64,000 bases of DNA from Prostheceraeus crozeri (lineage: Eukaryota > Platyhelminthes > Polycladida > Euryleptidae), in NCBI GenBank assembly GCA_907163375.1, contig CAJQUW010004789.1, positions 1 through 64,000 of the forward strand, written 5' to 3'. This document shows positions 10,061-21,700 of this stretch, one piece after another (the first letter of the stretch is position 1; each line of letters begins with the position of its first letter). Both the position numbers and the translations under genes were made by a program. The notes under the pieces are model-generated. The model was not told where the DNA came from. It ran no database searches and saw only the letters and a list, made by a program, of their open reading frames with translations.

Positions 10061-10716
10061 CATAGAGTAGGGATATATATAGGTACAGTGTCAACTCAAA
10101 AAAGTATCTGTATACAGTCAAAATTTTTCTATGAAAAGATTTAGCTTCTTGTGGAGATTACGTTCCCGTGGTTCAAAAAATTATTTGTGCAGTTCTAAAA
10201 AATGTCAGAATTTTGACAATTTATATACTACCGAAATGACTCCTCTATGCAAGTAGTATGAAACAAGTTGGATATCAAAAGTAATGAATGTTTGCTAAAG
10301 CATCCTAACTAAGCGGAAATCAAGCTGATTATCAAGGGAATTTCATGATTCGTTTTATAATGGAAGTCTTCATGAAAAAGTCGACATTTTATTGTGTTTT
10401 CTTGCCTGAGATTTCATATTTCTAATTCATGAAAGCAATAGCAGGTCATCGAGTTTCCAATTGAATAAATAATGCTTCTCCAAGGCTGTCATGACACGGA
10501 CAATCTGTAAAATAGTATCTTTTTATTCTGCTTTGCTATCATGATCAGTCAATTCCGTTGTAATTTCTTCGAAACTTCATAAATGTGTATATCTCACATT
10601 TCGAAACAATTCCGACTGTATCTCCCTTGAGTTCATTTAATAAAATCGAAAGTGTATAGACATTGGGGATTTAATAAATGCGGAGTTACCACTCTACCTA
10701 ACATACTTACTCTATG
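10061..10716 (-). mobile_element. MITE family 1, copy A
   Basis: One of three related 0.65-0.83-kb elements (others at 30112-30937 and 43661-44472). Both ends carry the same inverted repeat: CATAGAGTAGGGATATATA at the left and its relative CATAGAGTAAGTATGTTAGG, read inward from the right. Interior landmarks shared by all copies are a TATATAAATTG-type segment and a TCATGAAGACTTCCATTATA-type segment. This copy is reversed relative to the other two. There is no transposase frame. Confidence 0.7.
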
Positions 10717-10759
10717 GGCACACAAGTATACTACTGACGAATTAAACAGCAGTATATAA

Positions 10760-10930
10760 AACAAAGTTTTGATCCGTGTCGGGTAAGCGTTGGCGTGTAT
10801 TGGGCGCGTATTGGGTGAGTGTTGGCAACTGACGTTGGGCCGATACAAATGCGCTGGGCCACTTTGTTTATCGGGCCAACATCAGATGGATAATATTGGG
10901 CCGACACAAAGTTTTCCACTGGGAGTATCC
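10760..10930. repeat. GC-richer patch of GGGCC(R)A-type short repeats
   Basis: Motifs TTGGGCCGA, CTGGGCCA, CGGGCCAAC and TTGGGCCGACAC recur at short intervals. A similar patch is at 40675-40790 (GTCGGGCCAGCAACGTTGC, GTCGGGCCAATGACGTTGC). Probably the core of a short interspersed or MITE element. Confidence 0.4.
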
Positions 10931-13900
10931 GGAATTTCATATTTTTTGATGAATATTTATTAAGCGAATTCACAACTATGTGGCTGCAGAATTTTAATAG
11001 ATTAGACAAAAACGTTTAAAAGATTGAATGCGAAATTTTAAGCATATGTTTACAAAGATGTTTCTTCTTAAATGTATGAATCAGGAAAGACTGAAGACAA
11101 TTCTTCTACTACATAATGGAAACGAATGTCCTTCAGTGTTGTCTACTGCATTTTTTCGATGTCTATACTATTATCTGACTATATATTATCATGACAGTTG
11201 GTGATAAATGGTTACATTGGCAGGTTACATTCAACTAATGTGTGCCTCCAATAAACTAAATACAGAATTAATTGCTGTATTTCTAATAAAATTCATTGAA
11301 ATAGACGAATTTTCGAATATTCTGAATATAATGGACCACACATAAATGATACATGTGTACATCAAAGCATTTAGAACCTTGCATTGAATCCTAAACTTGA
11401 TATGCCAATTCAATTAACCCTTTACATGCGTGCATCTACTATTTTTCTACATTCGTTCGAAAACCTTATTGGACACGCCACTTGTAACAGATGAGTACTT
11501 TGAGCAGTTTCTATGAGCGCGCATTTGCTTCTCAGAGGCTTCACCGAGCACAGATAACGCGAATGAATGCATGAAATTGACAAATACAATGTGTGCCTAC
11601 CACGAAAATTTGCAGCTTTTTGAAATTTATAATTTCCATTATCCGCAAAAAGTAATTAAGTCCCGTTATGAAAAGTGTCATTTTACATGTAACTACAGAA
11701 GTCGCAGACTCGATTTACATTAGTGATATACAGCATGCATGCATTACAACTCTTTCGAATAGGCTATCAGGGCAACAGGAAACTTACCTCATTTTTCAGA
11801 GCTGCCGTCAGTTGATGAACCAGATTGATAAGTATATCTGTCACGATTGACTATCACGAGAAAATGTAGAATGCAGATTTTTGGCCATTTGGCTTCAAGT
11901 CTTATTATATTTCTTTTCCATTTATCCAGTATTTCGATCGACGTTGATGGGAAAGATGTAGTCTCCTGGCATGACATCATGATACCCATATATTTGCAAT
12001 TTATAACTGCACAACTTCAACAGATAATTTCACTAAACTATTTAATTCCAATATCACTGACAGAAAGTCAACTTGCCACTCGAAGTCAAAGCCAGCTACA
12101 TAGCCTCGAAGAGATGAAGCGGATAATGATTCACGTACATACAGCAACGTGAACTTGTGATGTCCTCAATAGCAGCTATTGTTATGCGACAGCGTTCCTG
12201 CTGTCTGGCAAGCAGTGACTCATGCTCTCCTCTATGCAGATGCTTGTGTCTAAGGGTTATTGTTTTCTTCAGTATGCTAGCCTACCAATTCAACTTAGCC
12301 TTCTGAAATTTTAGTGTGTGGCGCTTTAGGATGCAGATTTCTTCCGCTTTAGGAGGTGCCAGATTACAGTGTAGACAGATTTCTACCAACAATGTCTGAT
12401 TCGCCCTAGTTTACCGTATTTCAAGAAAGCTTCATCCGAATAACTAAGCAAAAGAATCAGTGCCCGCTTTAACATTTTGAATACGCCTACTCCTAGAGAT
12501 TAAACAAGTGCATCAATTTGTACCTTCTGATATGCCTACCACTGTTCTCAAACATGTTGATTTCACATCAAATTAAAAACTGTACGATTACTGAATAATA
12601 ATGATGATCATGTGGAAATCGCGGACCAGCAGCGACTACGAATTGCCAAGAAGACATTCAGTGTATCATTACATGTACATGCTAAAAATCTGTAAAATTT
12701 CCTATAAATTTGATACTATGAAACTTTGATAACGTGTTCAGTGGACAACCACTTCTAAGAGGCAATTGCCTTATTCTAACGATGAATGCCTAAATAAATT
12801 ATGCGGAATATTTGAAGGGATCATGCAAAAATATAACTGTTCAGCAAAGACAGTTACCATTTCGACGAATTGTTGCGTCTGAAACCTCAATGTATAGTTA
12901 TGGCTGCTGGTACCCACTATTACGTGGGAATAACTTAGTCTCAGTTGTCTGGTTATTTACACGCAACATTGCGTGCAAATAACCTCACTTCTTTTGATAC
13001 CGGATCAAGCTGTGTTGGCAACTAAAATTAATTTCATTTTTGCTAGTTGAATTAAAGAACCGCTAATTTTCTTTTTTTGAAAGTACTCTCACAAAAAGAC
13101 TCTCTCAGCTGCCACTACTCTTTTTCTAATAGGCCTTCTAAAATTGTTATTAAAGGGTGTTCGCTATTAAACATGGTAACTTGGAAGAAGCTTTTCGTAT
13201 AACAATCATGATGCGGTAAACTGGGTTGAATCGGATCAGTAGTGCGAAATTGATCTTGTTGCCCAATCATAATGGGCATGGCGGGAATTATTGCACCTTA
13301 TACACTTATCGTCTTTACACATAGTTTCATTATATGCCAAAAATTTGACCGACTTACTGATCCAGTTGATTGTGTCAAACTTTTTTTTACAAGATCAACC
13401 ATCAGACAGAGTGTTTGTCAACCTTGAACATCATCATGAACGAGGTTGTGTGGACTATGTAGTTAACCATCACTGAGTTGCCACTTAAAAATTATATTTA
13501 CTTTTACTAAATGAAATGTATAACTGTGGATTGGTGATATCAACTGCATCAAATGTAGTGACTATACTCGTGTTGCAAAACCTTGAGTTGATTCAATTAA
13601 CTATCATTAACATCAACTTACAGGCGCCATTTCACGCACAGATCACAATGATTCACTGAACAGCAAAATTTAGAACATCGTGCGCCTTGTGAACAGTCTC
13701 ACAGAAGTGACTGTCTGTCTGCTTCCTTAGTTAATAAAGCAATCAGACAGCGACTAGGCATGACGTCACAACAGTGAAAACGTAGAGTGGGAACATCTCG
13801 CTCAATTATCATGAAGATGGTGAAATTTCCTGCAGCTGGTGCACTCAATGTATGAACACAGATATCGGTAAAATAAGAGCATGACGGGCTGTTTTAGGAC

Positions 13901-14920
13901 AAGCGCAAGAGTCACGTGCGTCAACCACGCGGTGTTGATCTTCAGTGGCAGTTGAAAAGTTAAAGAACCATCTAAATCATAAAAGTGTTGCTAAAATAGC
14001 GAGCAAATATTCCTTTCTTCTCATTCCAGGAAATATTTGTATTAGATGCATCTTCAATATGTAGATAAACAATATCTGAGAGCCAAATGACACAATTTCT
14101 CCACTGTTTCATCTATAAAGCCATATTATTCAGGAATGACACGTTCAGCATCAAAATTGATGTGGAAAATGAATAAAGCAGTAAATTTTATGTAGGAATC
14201 ACTGGAAAAATGAAGTTGTCACCAAATATTTTATCCACAGCCACTTCTTGAAATTGATGAATATAAATAATTGAAAATTATCTTGGCGAAAAAATATGGC
14301 GGATTTGTCGCCACTAAAAATACATTAGAGTAATGGGGAGTTTCCACACTTGATATATTTGAACACTTTGTGGTGCATATTATTATTACATGTAAAAGCA
14401 GTTCATACTGTAATAGAAATGAAGATTTTTGTTGTTCAGCAGATAGGAAGCAACGCTATACAGAATTCAGAAAGTTTATTTGCAATCGTATTGCATAGAC
14501 ATCAGCAATCTAATACACATCAGTATCAAACGCATTAATATCATGGTCACAAACATGACAAACAGTAGTCAAAGCCATCAGAAAAGTATCACGGTCAATG
14601 TATGAAAGAAAGGAGGGTTCTTTGCATAAGGGAGCTACATGTGAATTTCAACAGAATATTTATCAATGCTTATTAATTCTGTTATCTTATTAATTCCTAT
14701 TGTTAAATTCAAGGATCAGCCGAATATGGTTATCATGCATGCGTATACGATCAAATACTTGAATAAAGTAAGGAAATGATTTGAACAATTACTCACCTGT
14801 AAAGAATTGAAAATTATGATTTGCTAATCTGATGATATTTTTGGCGGATCCTCCCAAGACGTTTTCTCTTCCGATTCTGAATTGCAACTGAACAAAGATA
14901 GGCAGTCTCTAATATATTGC
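10931..14920. other. Spacer, no gene seen
   Basis: Four kb without recognisable coding sequence; the longest frame (11847-12152, 101 codons) shows no family features. A hairpin at 12951-12984 is listed separately. Confidence 0.4.
12951..12984. repeat. Short hairpin
   Basis: Two 16-base arms, GGTTATTTACACGCAA and TTGCGTGCAAATAACC, pair with one mismatch around a 2-base loop. Confidence 0.6.
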
Positions 14921-14923
14921 TAA

Positions 14924-15362
14924 ACACACAGAATTAGATTTTTTAACCGCATCACTTTGCTAGAAGTGCAAACTGATCCAAAATGATGGCACATGCACGA
15001 ACATGCTAAGTGGGTAAAAAGAAATTTTCAATACCTTGCAGAGATAGGAAAAATAGTCGTGCGTCGCATGCGGATTGCTGTGAATTCCTTCAAAATGCTC
15101 CGATCACCACGATTCCTTCAGATTCGAAGAATTGTGCAAAAGTTTTCTCGATAATGTTGGTCCTTCCGATGATTATTAAAAAAAAGTTAGCAGGCGCACG
15201 AAAAAACGTTCACAAACTTCTCTGTAGAACTTGACATCGACTGTGTCTCTTTGCTGTGTGATCCAGTTGATAGGAGTCACTTAAAAAAGAATTTGACGTG
15301 TTCAATTTTGAGTTGGCTCCTTGCTGCTCGATTGCTATGGTATTATGTCAGCAGATTGTGAA
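14924..15362 (+). repeat. Dispersed repeat G, copy 1 (with 74-codon frame at 15010-15234)
   Basis: About 440 bp clearly similar to 39425-39880, with a shorter relative at 63656-63735. Inside lies a 74-codon frame whose partner in copy 2 has 76 codons. Both start MGKKKFSIP, contain ADCCEFLQNAPI and IPSDSKN, and end LAGARKNVHKL(L/I)CRT. The two indels between the copies inside the frame are 9 and 3 bases, so both frames stay open. I do not recognise the peptide; the frame may be coincidental. Confidence 0.65.
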
Positions 15363-15407
15363 CAAACAAGCTATCTATTCATACAAAAGAAGGGACTACT
15401 TGTCTAA

Positions 15408-15522
15408 GGCCTCGGCCACACTGAAAGCAAAGCAAACACGAGCGTCCCGAGCGTATCGAGCAAAAGTATGTCCGTAAGGTATAAATTGCTCTGGTTTGCT
15501 TTGCTTTCAGTGTGGCTGAGGC
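15408..15522. mobile_element. Small foldback MITE
   Basis: Arms of about 29 bp: GGCCTCGGCCACACTGAAAG plus AAAGCAAAC-type sequence at 15408-15437, and its near-complement at 15494-15522. The core of about 56 bp has two CGAGCG-like pieces. No coding capacity. Confidence 0.7.
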
Positions 15523-15734
15523 TTTATTCTGTGACTGAACACTTTTCAGATGCAATGACAAGGTCATTCGTGATATATCATGTGGAAGTGTCTGCGATTT
15601 CTGCTCGAATGTTGTCAGTTATTGTGACAAATCTTGTTATTGCCTTCATTTCTTTTCTCTTCAGGCTGCTCATTGTTGCATAGAAATCTGATCGATCGAT
15701 ATTCGTCATGAAAGGTATATTCAATTGAATAATA

Positions 15735-16880
15735 TCACCCACCGTTTGATAGACACTCAACAATTTTGTGAAAGAGGTCTTCTATCTTCTCTTGGTCACA
15801 ATATATACACAGACATTCCACACGTAGTTTCCTAATTCTATATCGACTAGTTTCAACCTCAAATTCATGATTACTGGTTCGAAGTCTTATTATTGATCTT
15901 GATTCATTATAGTCCATCGATAGATTTAGATAGCTCGTTTGTTCACAATTGAATTGACATAGTTGTAAATAATCCATTCCTTTATTGCTGTCTTTAGCAC
16001 TGTGAATGCATTGCTCTCTTAAAAATTCAATCACGCTGGTGTCAATAATTGACACCGTTGGCCATATTAATTAAAAATTAAATTAATGAATTATTAATTG
16101 AGCAACTTTTGATTTTATTGGATTATTTTGATTGCTCCATAATTCAGAAAGGTTTAATCTAACTAAAAATTTTTCAATCAGCAGCAGGACGTCCTGGTGA
16201 CCTCCTGAAATGAAGGCCGGATGATGTCGACTCGTACTCCAGGAATGGCGTCGTGGGGATGTCATACAGTGACGTCGTGGGGATGTCCCAGATCGGTCTT
16301 GTGTTCACTGGGCCAACAACTTTTCAATCGCCAATATCATGTACTCTTAAATTGTTGGTCGTTGACGTCATGATGTATTCCTGCTAGATTTGATTTTCTA
16401 TATTGTACTACTTCTATCCAATAAAGCAATGCAGCTTTATAGAAATGATATTCTATCGGCTTTATGCCAAAGTCACCTATTAAGCAATATGTTACTGTTG
16501 TAAATTTTACGTTATAGAATCTTTTGTAAAATTGAACTTTATTTTGTTTAAGTCTCTTAAATTTCTGTGATGGCAGAATTCTGCGCAGTATTTCATTTGT
16601 GAAAGTGTCATTAATTCAAATGTCTCTTTTATCATGTGGCCATTAATTTGACCACATTCCTTCACATTTTTGGTTGTGAGTTATGCAGATCTTTTTCCTT
16701 TTTCCAATTCTTGGACATGTTTTTCGTCATTTGATGATATCCACATAGATAAGTATTTACAATCCTTTGCAACATCGGTTGGAACTGTTTCATCATTCAA
16801 TGCAATGTTTATTTGTTCAGTATCCGCCGCTTTTATATACTCATTGACAAAGTTTTTGAAACATTTACTTCTTTAACTTC
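15735..16880 (-). pseudogene. LINE fragment, C-terminal region
   Basis: A decayed stretch of a non-LTR retrotransposon downstream of its RT. At 16590-16880, in broken frames, are the palm/thumb-type motifs TVPTDVAKDCKYLSMWIS and MKYCAEF. At 16390-16590 is YCLIGDFGIKPIEYHFYKAALLYW, the (G)E(L/F)G-x-x-P-I motif usual in these proteins. At 15735-16055 is an open 106-codon frame with IIRLRTSNHEFEVETSRY and a CLCIYCDQEKIEDLFHKIVEC knuckle, the typical C-terminus. Several frame changes separate the parts. A GC-richer patch at 16180-16320 with a repeated GTCGTGGGGATGTC may be a further insertion. Confidence 0.65.
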
Positions 16881-16953
16881 TTTCATTTTTGACTGGTATA
16901 TATACATGTATGTATGATGCCTTGATAATTTAGTCACAATCTCCACCAAGTCG

Positions 16954-17694
16954 CTAGCACAGAAAAACAACGCATGTAGCAGATTCAACTTTAATAGCGC
17001 GTGTGCCCCCTCTAGCCCCAATACATTCAGTAATCCGAGATGGCATGGATTCACAAAGTTTCTGAATGAAGGATGTTTCAAGAAGAGGCCACTGCTCTGT
17101 CAGTCTTTCAGAGAGAATCTTCAGGGACACTGGTGGAAGTGAATAGCGGTCTCTCACTCGCCGCCCAAGCTCGTCCCAGACTTGTTCAATGGGTGACAAG
17201 TCAGGTGAGCGTGCAGGCCAGTCAAGGGTTTGAATGTTCAATCTCCTAACAGTGGCAATGACAGCCGAGGAGCGATGTGGTCTTGCATTGTCGTCTTGGA
17301 AGACGAGATCCTCCACCCTGACCACTGAAGCAACAACAGGAAGCACAATCTCATTGAAATACCTTTCTCCAGTCAACGAGCCTTTGATGATGACTGCTGT
17401 CGTTCGTCCGCCATGCCAAATGCCACCACACAGCATAACACTTCCACCACCATATCTGTCGTGTTCTTTAATACAGCATGGGGCAAAGCGTTCACCTGGA
17501 AGACGATGCACTCTGACACGACCGTCATTGAAATCCAGAGTGAATCTCGATTCATCGGTCCACAAGACTTTCTGCCAGTGATGGTCATTCCATGAGCGAT
17601 GGGCATCACACCAGGCAACTCGTCTTCTGCGGTGCTCAAAACCCAATGGAATTAGGACAGCTGGTCGTCGCGATTGAATTCCAGCTTCTCGCAA
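16954..17694 (-). pseudogene. Tc1-like transposase, catalytic DDE part
   Basis: 246 codons open. The acidic triad is in place: WTDESRF (first D), FQDDNARPH (second D) and, 34 residues later, SPDLSPIEQVWDELGRRV (E), giving a DD34E spacing. Family role: cut-and-paste transposition with TA target duplication. The C-terminus (SRITECIGARGGTRAI) is the usual end for this group. Apart from the upstream frameshift the catalytic half appears intact. The 17234-17639 antisense frames are shadows. Confidence 0.9.
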
Positions 17695-17716
17695 TCTTCG
17701 GTAAGCCGTTCGAACG

Positions 17717-17995
17717 CTACAGTCTATATTTGAGGTACTCTTCCACGACTAGCTTTGGGACTAACACAAATCTATTCCTCTTTGCAGCTAAAACTAGACG
17801 TGCGTCTGTCCTTCCTGCAGACTTTCTTGGTTGACCAGATCCCTTCTTATTTTTAACATCTTCTGCTTTCCATCGACAACACCACCTCCAAACAACGACT
17901 CTCGATAGTTTCAGCTCTTCGGCAACACTCGCACAACTTCTACCACAACGAATCATTCCAATAGCCATACCTCTGGTAAACTGATCGTGTGCCAT
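17717..17995 (-). pseudogene. Tc1-like transposase, N-terminal DNA-binding part
   Basis: 92 codons from MAHDQFTRGMAIGMIR, the usual start of this Tc1 group. The first helix-turn-helix (GRSCASVAEELKLSRVVVWRWCCRW, about residues 18-42) is followed by the GRPR-hook-like basic GSGQPRKSAGRTDARL. In the family these paired HTH motifs bind the terminal repeats. The frame stops at 17717; the rest of the second HTH (IDCSVRTAYRRLREAG) reads in the phase of the catalytic part, so a single frameshift near 17740 separates the two halves. Confidence 0.85.
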
Positions 17996-18034
17996 TTTAT
18001 TTTACAAAAGCTGGATTTCAGTCTACGTTTATTT

Positions 18035-18605
18035 TCAATTTGTAAAAGCAATTGTGACAGTTGTATTGATATCAAAATTTGAAATTTGACCACCATAGAT
18101 CTTTCTCCATTCTCTAATGTGTTGAATGGTAATACATAGAAAGCGAGATTTTGCATCATACCTGAGAAAAAATGAAACAAACTTCAATTCAAGCCAATGA
18201 TAGTTTGTTTCATTAATTATGTCAATTAGTATATGTTTTATCATAATTTTTGTCTTATTGCAATTAATTTTGAAGCAATTTGTGTTACAGTAGTTTTGAA
18301 CTAACATAATTTGTTTTATCAATCCCTCTTGCGTTTCACACATTAAGATGACGACATCATCCGCGTATATCATTGATGGAAGATTACTTATCAAATCACT
18401 TAAATAAATGCAAAATAAAGTTGTAGACATACAATCTCCTTGTGCAATACCATATTTTAGTAAAAATAATTCACTCTCTTCACCATTTGTGATTGATGTA
18501 TTATGCCATTTTCCATTAACCATCTGTTCACTCTATCGTTTATAATTTTTGCTAATACTATTTTGAACCCTGATGATAGGTTAATGCAACGGTATGAATT
18601 TAGTT
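18035..18605 (-). pseudogene. LINE reverse transcriptase fragment
   Basis: The frame 18035-18523 has LLKYGIAQGDCMSTTLFCIY and MIYADDVVILM, the RT catalytic YADD, followed by NCFKINCNKTKIMI. Just upstream, up to about 18605, is RCINLSSGFKIVLAKIINDRVNRWLMENGI, the conserved RT block of many LINEs. The N-terminal endonuclease half is missing because a second LINE abuts here. It may be the same original element as the C-terminal fragment at 15735-16880, but motifs after YADD seem to occur in both, so they could be two insertions. Confidence 0.75.
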
Positions 18606-18619
18606 CCTGTTTGTTTCGG

Positions 18620-19906
18620 TTTGTTTGCAACGGATGATGAGGATTTTGTGTCAATTTTGTGAACAAGTCAATACCAAGCATTAATCTGCGATAACTTGCG
18701 GGACAAATTTTGAACATTGACATTGAGATGACGATGAAACACCACATTATGATTCTATGAGATCGGTTTTGGATTTTCTCAATAGCATCACATTCAGATT
18801 TTCTCAAATCAACAAATAAAAGCGCAGCATATTCAAGTATACTTCTGACACAGTTGAAATAGACTAAAAGGAGATCAGACTCGGAGAGAAATGGTTTCAA
18901 TTAACGAAGAATGTGCATTTTAGATGATGCTTCCAATTTAAATTAGAATCGATGCAAACGCCAAGAAATTTAAGCATGTTCACAACTTTGATATTATCAA
19001 TGTAAAAGCCGAGAAGTTAGGAGCTGGTAGCGATTTCTGAGTTATGAATAATTGTTGACATTTTTTAACTTTGATGGACATGCCATTATCACTTATCCAA
19101 TCAACTACATCTTTGAATCCTTTGAATAATCGGACTTGAGGATGATCCACGCTATATTTTCCCTAAAATTACTATGTCATCAGCATACTTGATAAGGCGA
19201 ATGTTGGAATCATCTACAACCAAGTCAGCCAAAAAATATCTAAAGATGAGAGGACCAAAACTTGATCCCTGAGGGATCCCACTAGCAACTCCAACGTAGT
19301 CACTGAAGCATCTTTTCCAGCGCACCCTCTGAAATCGCGAAGTGAGATAGTTTTCAACAAATTTTATTTCAAAATTAGAAAATCCATTTCAAACCATTTT
19401 GTCGAGTAAAATTCGATGGGAGACTTGGTCGAACCCTTTATCGAGATCAATAGTGAGAAAATGACAAGCAATTGTATCGTTCTACTGAAGGCTTTCTGAG
19501 ATAAAGTTCTCCAACTCAATCAGAGCACACGTAGTGGAACTTCCTTTGCGGTATCCGAATTGATGGTTGTCAAATTTTGACATGAAAGAATGTCCAATTT
19601 GATGTACTAGCTCAGGGACTGGCAACAAGGAAATGGGACGTACATTTAACAGATCAGGAGGTGAAATCTTTTTGGAAATGGCATGATGTCAGCATTCTTC
19701 CATTTTTGGGGTAAATTGGCATCAATCATGCGTTTGTTATATATTATAGTCAATGGTCTTATAAGAAAGCACGATAACTTCTTCCACAGAACGCTGGGAA
19801 TATGATCAGATCCGCAAGATGTCTTTCCATTGATTCTTGTCAGCAACTCTAACACTCGAGCCTCAATGAAAAGAAAAGGAACATCATATTGTAGATCCGA
19901 CGGCAT
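18620..19906 (-). pseudogene. LINE ORF2 reverse transcriptase and C-terminus, degraded
   Basis: Frame 19646-19906 has NGKTSCGSDHIPSVLWKKL and LPQKWKNADIMPFPK. Downstream, in broken frames, are FGYRKGSSTTCALIELENF, GIPQGSSFGPLIF and LIKYADDIVILG (YADD). Frame 18635-18900 holds YFNCVRSILEYAALLF and the C-terminal RRLMLGIDLF. The block is interrupted by numerous stops. Confidence 0.75.
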
Positions 19907-19953
19907 TGGAGGATCATCAACAAAGTGTTTGGCAAATTCTCTATTTCTGAATT

Positions 19954-20905
19954 CTATTCTCTATTCTGAAGAGTCTGTTCAAGACTTAATGATTTATTAG
20001 CAGCGCATGATGCCAACCAGTCTGACTTGCCTTTAGAACAATTGGTGACTGTCTTATAGACTTCCCAGATCGAACGTTGGGTAGAAAGCTCTTTTCCTCC
20101 AAAGCTTTTTTGACGAAGAAATACATTCTTTAACTTTTTCTTGGAAATGCTTGTACAATGGCCAGTTTTTTCCCGATAAGCTTTGAATAGTTTATTGATC
20201 AACACTTTACAGACGCTGGTTATCCATGGTTTATCCTCACCACCGACTTTAACAATATCAAACGGAATAAGTTGAATAGCACAATTCAGAAAACAGTAAA
20301 AAGTATCACACATGTCATCCAAATCTTTGTTCAACAGGAGAGACCAATCAACGTTATCCAGACAAGTTGCAGCTTGTTTCATACAGGATTCCCGAAAATC
20401 GAAAACTTTGATTGTAGGCACAATTTCAATATTCATAAATGCTTTAGGTCGTAAAATAACAACATGGTGATCGCTGGATGCTACAGAAGACACACTTATA
20501 AACTCGTTGTAATGTATATTTTACAAATTTACAAGGGATCAGAAGAAGATCGAGCATCTGACTCCGTGAGGAAAATACAGAGTGGCAACTAAACATTTGA
20601 AGGAACTTGAAGAAATTCGTACCATTAAAAGTTCCATGTCAGGGTAATGTGACTTTTAACTGGGAGGAGAGATGAGACTTCACTCAACAACATAATACAC
20701 CACCTTTCTTGTTAGTAGCTCGATCAGCACGAAAACACTGATATCCAGAAATATAAGCAAATTGCTCGGGGATTTCACTACTAAGCCACGTTTCCGTTAC
20801 GCACACGATGTCAGGGGAATGTTTAGAAATGAGACAATAGGCTTCATCTATTTTGTTCACGAGAGATCTGCTGTTGAAGTAACAAAAGGAAGGAAAATAA
20901 CGGCC
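19954..20905 (-). pseudogene. LINE ORF2 endonuclease, internally deleted, plus linker
   Basis: At 20700-20905 is the start of the exonuclease/endonuclease fold: YFNSRSLVNKIDEAY, then CVTETWLSS, then FRADRATNKKGGVLC. The frame 19954-20493 starts with the last endonuclease motif (SSDHHVV) and continues into the linker with KPWITSVCKVLINKLFKAYREKTGH. The catalytic middle between them (about 100 residues in relatives) is missing, so the copy cannot encode a working nuclease. Confidence 0.7.
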
Positions 20906-20911
20906 CTTGTG

Positions 20912-21649
20912 TCAATCTTGCGATTTCTGCACAATTTTACCTCCACGGAAAATGATGTTTTCACCATTATTTTTTCTAGCTTGAAATTCATTATATAGCA
21001 TTTTCTTCTCTTCCAACTGAGATTTCGTCAAATCCGGACGTAAATATACATTCTTATATGCAAAATTGTCATGAAGCTTTCTTGAATTTCTCAAACTCCT
21101 GATCTTGTCATCCACAGATGAAAATATAACACGTACAGGTCGTGGTTTTTTGGAATTACGACGTCCAATCCGAGAAATTGATTTCACACAACTAGCAGAA
21201 TCCACGTCCACCTTAGACAGAACATTTTTAACATCTTCGACGGAATCGTGATCCTCACTTTGACTTGTAGCTTCATCAAGTCCAAAAATAAGAATGTTGT
21301 TTTTCTTCTCGCTACGTTTTTCATGTTCATTCAGAGCAAATGACACTATTCTACCAATATCCAATGCCTGTTGCGACGATAACTGTTGACGTAACAGCAG
21401 AAGCTCTTTCTCAACCGCTGCGAATCTATCCAAGATATCACAGATATTGCTTGTCTTACAACCATCACAATAGAAAGACATATTGTCATTTAACCAATAT
21501 TGCAACAGATAAGTTGGAGCATTCTTTTTTCCATGTAGATATCTCTTGCAGAAGTTGCATTGAATGCCATCATTGTCAATCGGTAAATCACATGCTTTGC
21601 ATTGCATTGCTACCTTCTTTGCTTCACTATTCTTGCGAGAATTTACCAT
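20912..21649 (-). CDS. LINE ORF1 protein (PHD finger, coiled coil, RRM-like)
   Basis: 245 codons, fully open. Residues 17-66 hold a PHD-like Cys/His cluster (CKACDLPI, CNFCKRYLHG, FYCDGCKT). A leucine-rich helix with FAAVEKELLLLRQQLSS follows at about 74-95. NNILIFGLDEATS through KPRPVRVIFSSVDDKIRSLRNSRKL (about 117-195) is the L1-ORF1-like RNA-binding domain. The C-terminus has LRPDLTKSQLEEKKMLYNE. The family role is nucleic-acid chaperone in the LINE RNP. The open frame contrasts with the wrecked ORF2 next to it. Confidence 0.8.
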   Translation of the reverse strand: MVNSRKNSEAKKVAMQCKACDLPIDNDGIQCNFCKRYLHGKKNAPTYLLQYWLNDNMSFYCDGCKTSNICDILDRFAAVEKELLLLRQQLSSQQALDIGRIVSFALNEHEKRSEKKNNILIFGLDEATSQSEDHDSVEDVKNVLSKVDVDSASCVKSISRIGRRNSKKPRPVRVIFSSVDDKIRSLRNSRKLHDNFAYKNVYLRPDLTKSQLEEKKMLYNEFQARKNNGENIIFRGGKIVQKSQD

Positions 21650-21700
21650 CTATCCAACAATGAAAACCAATGTGATTACAAATCAGCGCTCGATGAGAAT

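Larger units (their letters stand above)
16954..17995 (-). mobile_element. Tc1/mariner transposon (Tc1-like), one-frameshift transposase
   Basis: The transposase region lies between LINE fragments of the same orientation. I could not find convincing terminal inverted repeats outside it, so the outer bounds are those of the coding part only. Confidence 0.7.
18606..21700 (-). mobile_element. CR1/L2-like LINE, internally deleted
   Basis: ORF1 with PHD-type zinc finger, then a truncated apurinic-type endonuclease, then RT and a C-terminal segment ending in the LTQNPHHPL motif near 18625, all on the minus strand. The 3' end abuts another LINE fragment directly. No target duplication was identified. 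Many stops and frame changes in ORF2. Confidence 0.75.

Noticed and set aside
17234-17834. Plus-strand frames across the Tc1 transposase
   Set aside because: Antisense shadows of the DDE transposase; no family features of their own.
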